Assembly: GCA_022448765.1 (NCBI GenBank)
Contig: JAKUTI010000120.1
Location: 1 to 7,811, forward strand
Direction of reading: 5' to 3'
Origin: Pseudomonadales bacterium
GTDB lineage: Bacteria; Pseudomonadota; Gammaproteobacteria; Pseudomonadales; Azotimanducaceae
Length of the DNA stretch: 7,811 nt
Numbering within the stretch: position 1 is the stretch's first letter; each line of letters starts with the position of its first letter. The notes beneath the pieces are model-generated. The model was given only the letters and a program-made list of their open reading frames with translations. It made no database searches and was not told the origin of the DNA. Positions 6,796-7,811 of this stretch are shown piece after piece. A program made the translations under genes and the position numbers.

Positions 6796-7752
6796 ATGCA
6801 CCGATGCCACCAATTCGTATCTGCAACAGCAGTCTTGTTGTTGCCATACCTAGCCAACTCGGCCAATGCAAACCTGGTCGACAATTTTGAACTGCTGGAT
6901 CAACGCGGCGATGCGCATGAACTTTACTACCTCTCCGACGCCAACGCCGTGGTGCTCATGGCCCATGCTTCAGGGTGCGTTGGAGGCCAACATGCAGCGG
7001 GGGAGCTTGAGAAATTAGCAGAGACCTATGCTCCCAAGGGAGTTGAAGTCCGACTTCTCAATTCCAGCCTCAACGACAATCGCGCCACCATCCGTGCTGC
7101 CATGGACGCCGAAGATAACGGTCTTGCTGTTCTTATTGACGATACCCAACTGATCGGCGAATCCCTCGAATTTTGGCAAGCGGGTGAAGCTGTCGTCATC
7201 GATCCAGCTACTTGGCGCACCGTTTATCGCGGCGACATCGACGGTGTTGCCCCAACCCTCGATGCCATCCTCGGCGGCAATCCAGTCCCAGCACCCATTG
7301 CACTACAAGCAAGCTGCACGGTGGCATTCCCCGAACAACAGCGCCGATCGAGCCATGCCGACATCTCCTACGCTGACACCATTGCACCGCTGTTAATCGA
7401 AAAATGCCTTACCTGCCACCGACCAGGCGGTATCGGACCTTGGGTCATGAGCGATCACAACATGGTGCTCGGTTTCTCCTTGATGATGCGCGAAGTGGTT
7501 CGAACTCAACGGATGCCACCGTGGCACGCCGACCCGCATCACGGACAGTTCAACAATGATCGCTCGCTTTCGGTCGAAGAAAAAAAGACGCTTGTGCATT
7601 GGATCGAAGCAGGCGCACCACGAGGTGAAGGTGCCGATCCACTCGCCAATTTTGTACACGACTGGCCAGAATGGGGGCTTGGTTCCCCCGACGTCGTTGT
7701 CGATATCCCAGCCAAGGAGGTCCCTGCAACTGGAGTGGTCGACTACCAGTAA
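6796..7752 (+). CDS. Exported thioredoxin-like/cytochrome c protein, N-terminal part of a PHM-like copper monooxygenase, stopped early
   Basis: 318 residues up to a TAA at 7750-7752. Residues 1-25 form a signal peptide with a hydrophobic core (AVLLLPYLA) and an ANA cleavage site, so the product is periplasmic. Residues about 27-160 form a thioredoxin/peroxiredoxin-like domain (NFELLDQRG, then VVIDPATWRTVYRG); only C61 remains in the active-site loop, so dithiol chemistry is unlikely. Residues about 190-275 form a c-type cytochrome with haem-binding CLTCH at 204-208 and a likely axial Met, M240, in RMPPWH. The end (SPDVVVDIPAKEVPATGVVDYQ) matches the junction where relatives enter a copper type II, ascorbate-dependent monooxygenase region related to PHM. 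The stop falls there, and the same frame continues with family-like residues. As it stands the product lacks all copper sites. It may be a pseudogene, a sequencing error or a genuinely short protein. The first is most likely if the base is confirmed. Confidence 0.75.
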   Translation: MHRCHQFVSATAVLLLPYLANSANANLVDNFELLDQRGDAHELYYLSDANAVVLMAHASGCVGGQHAAGELEKLAETYAPKGVEVRLLNSSLNDNRATIRAAMDAEDNGLAVLIDDTQLIGESLEFWQAGEAVVIDPATWRTVYRGDIDGVAPTLDAILGGNPVPAPIALQASCTVAFPEQQRRSSHADISYADTIAPLLIEKCLTCHRPGGIGPWVMSDHNMVLGFSLMMREVVRTQRMPPWHADPHHGQFNNDRSLSVEEKKTLVHWIEAGAPRGEGADPLANFVHDWPEWGLGSPDVVVDIPAKEVPATGVVDYQ

Positions 7753-7811
7753 CCGAACCTCACCAATCCCTTGGATCAAGATGTTTGGGTCCGAGCCGCG
7801 GAGATTCTGCC
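7753..7811 (+). pseudogene. Orphaned continuation of the monooxygenase gene beyond an in-frame stop
   Basis: The frame of the upstream gene stays open after TAA 7750-7752 to the window edge. It reads PNLTNPLDQDVWVRAAEIL, which resembles the conserved entry into the PHM-like region of relatives (a TNPL-like turn followed by DxWVRAAE). Only one codon separates it from the upstream DYQ, and many relatives carry an aromatic residue around this position, so a single TAC or TAT to TAA change would explain the break. The rest of the gene lies outside the window. Confidence 0.65.

Noticed and set aside
7750..7752. TAA as a reassigned or programmed read-through codon
   Set aside because: Other genes in the window end at TAA in the normal way, and the following bases (CCG) do not form a read-through context I recognise. 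A mutation or sequence error is simpler.

Overview
The window looks like a chromosomal metabolic locus of a Gram-negative bacterium, most likely a proteobacterium and possibly gammaproteobacterial. The base composition is moderately GC-rich by eye (not computed). Genes are densely packed with short intergenic gaps. One product has an export signal followed by a c-type haem motif, which implies a periplasm. I see no mobile elements, tRNA or rRNA genes, CRISPR arrays or long repeats. No gene-free stretch exceeds about 200 bases.

Layout from left to right. (1) Positions 1-77 may hold the first codons of a leftward membrane-protein gene cut by the window edge (weak call). (2) Positions 202-1860, rightward, encode an N-acyl-D-amino-acid deacylase-type amidohydrolase. 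(3) Positions 1880-1910 hold a symmetrical hairpin terminator shared by two convergent genes. (4) Positions 1912-2889, leftward, encode a soluble NHL-repeat beta-propeller resembling peptidyl-alpha-hydroxyglycine alpha-amidating lyase (PAL). (5) A divergent control region of about 95 bases holds two short palindromes and a six-codon mini-ORF. (6) Positions 2986-4287, rightward, encode a LarA-family nickel-pincer racemase with every key active-site residue in place. (7) Positions 4357-6735, rightward, encode a tandem fusion of two class III (CaiB/BaiF) CoA-transferase domains, of which only the second keeps the catalytic Asp. (8) From 6796 to the right edge, rightward, lies an exported thioredoxin-like/cytochrome c protein of the kind that normally continues into a copper type II, peptidylglycine-monooxygenase-like (PHM-like) region. 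Here an in-frame TAA at 7750-7752 interrupts it just before that region, while the family-like sequence resumes in the same frame.

How the genes could work together (inference). The racemase and the CoA-transferase are adjacent on one strand and could form a route in which a 2-hydroxy acid is stereo-inverted and then activated as a CoA thioester. The deacylase would supply free D-amino acids from N-acyl-D-amino acids. A PAL-like propeller near a PHM-like monooxygenase recalls the two halves of the peptide-amidation reaction. However, the PAL-like protein has no export signal and the monooxygenase gene is broken, so that link is only a lead. No cofactor genes (larB, larC, larE), transporter or regulator lie inside the window, so the true substrate cannot be fixed here.
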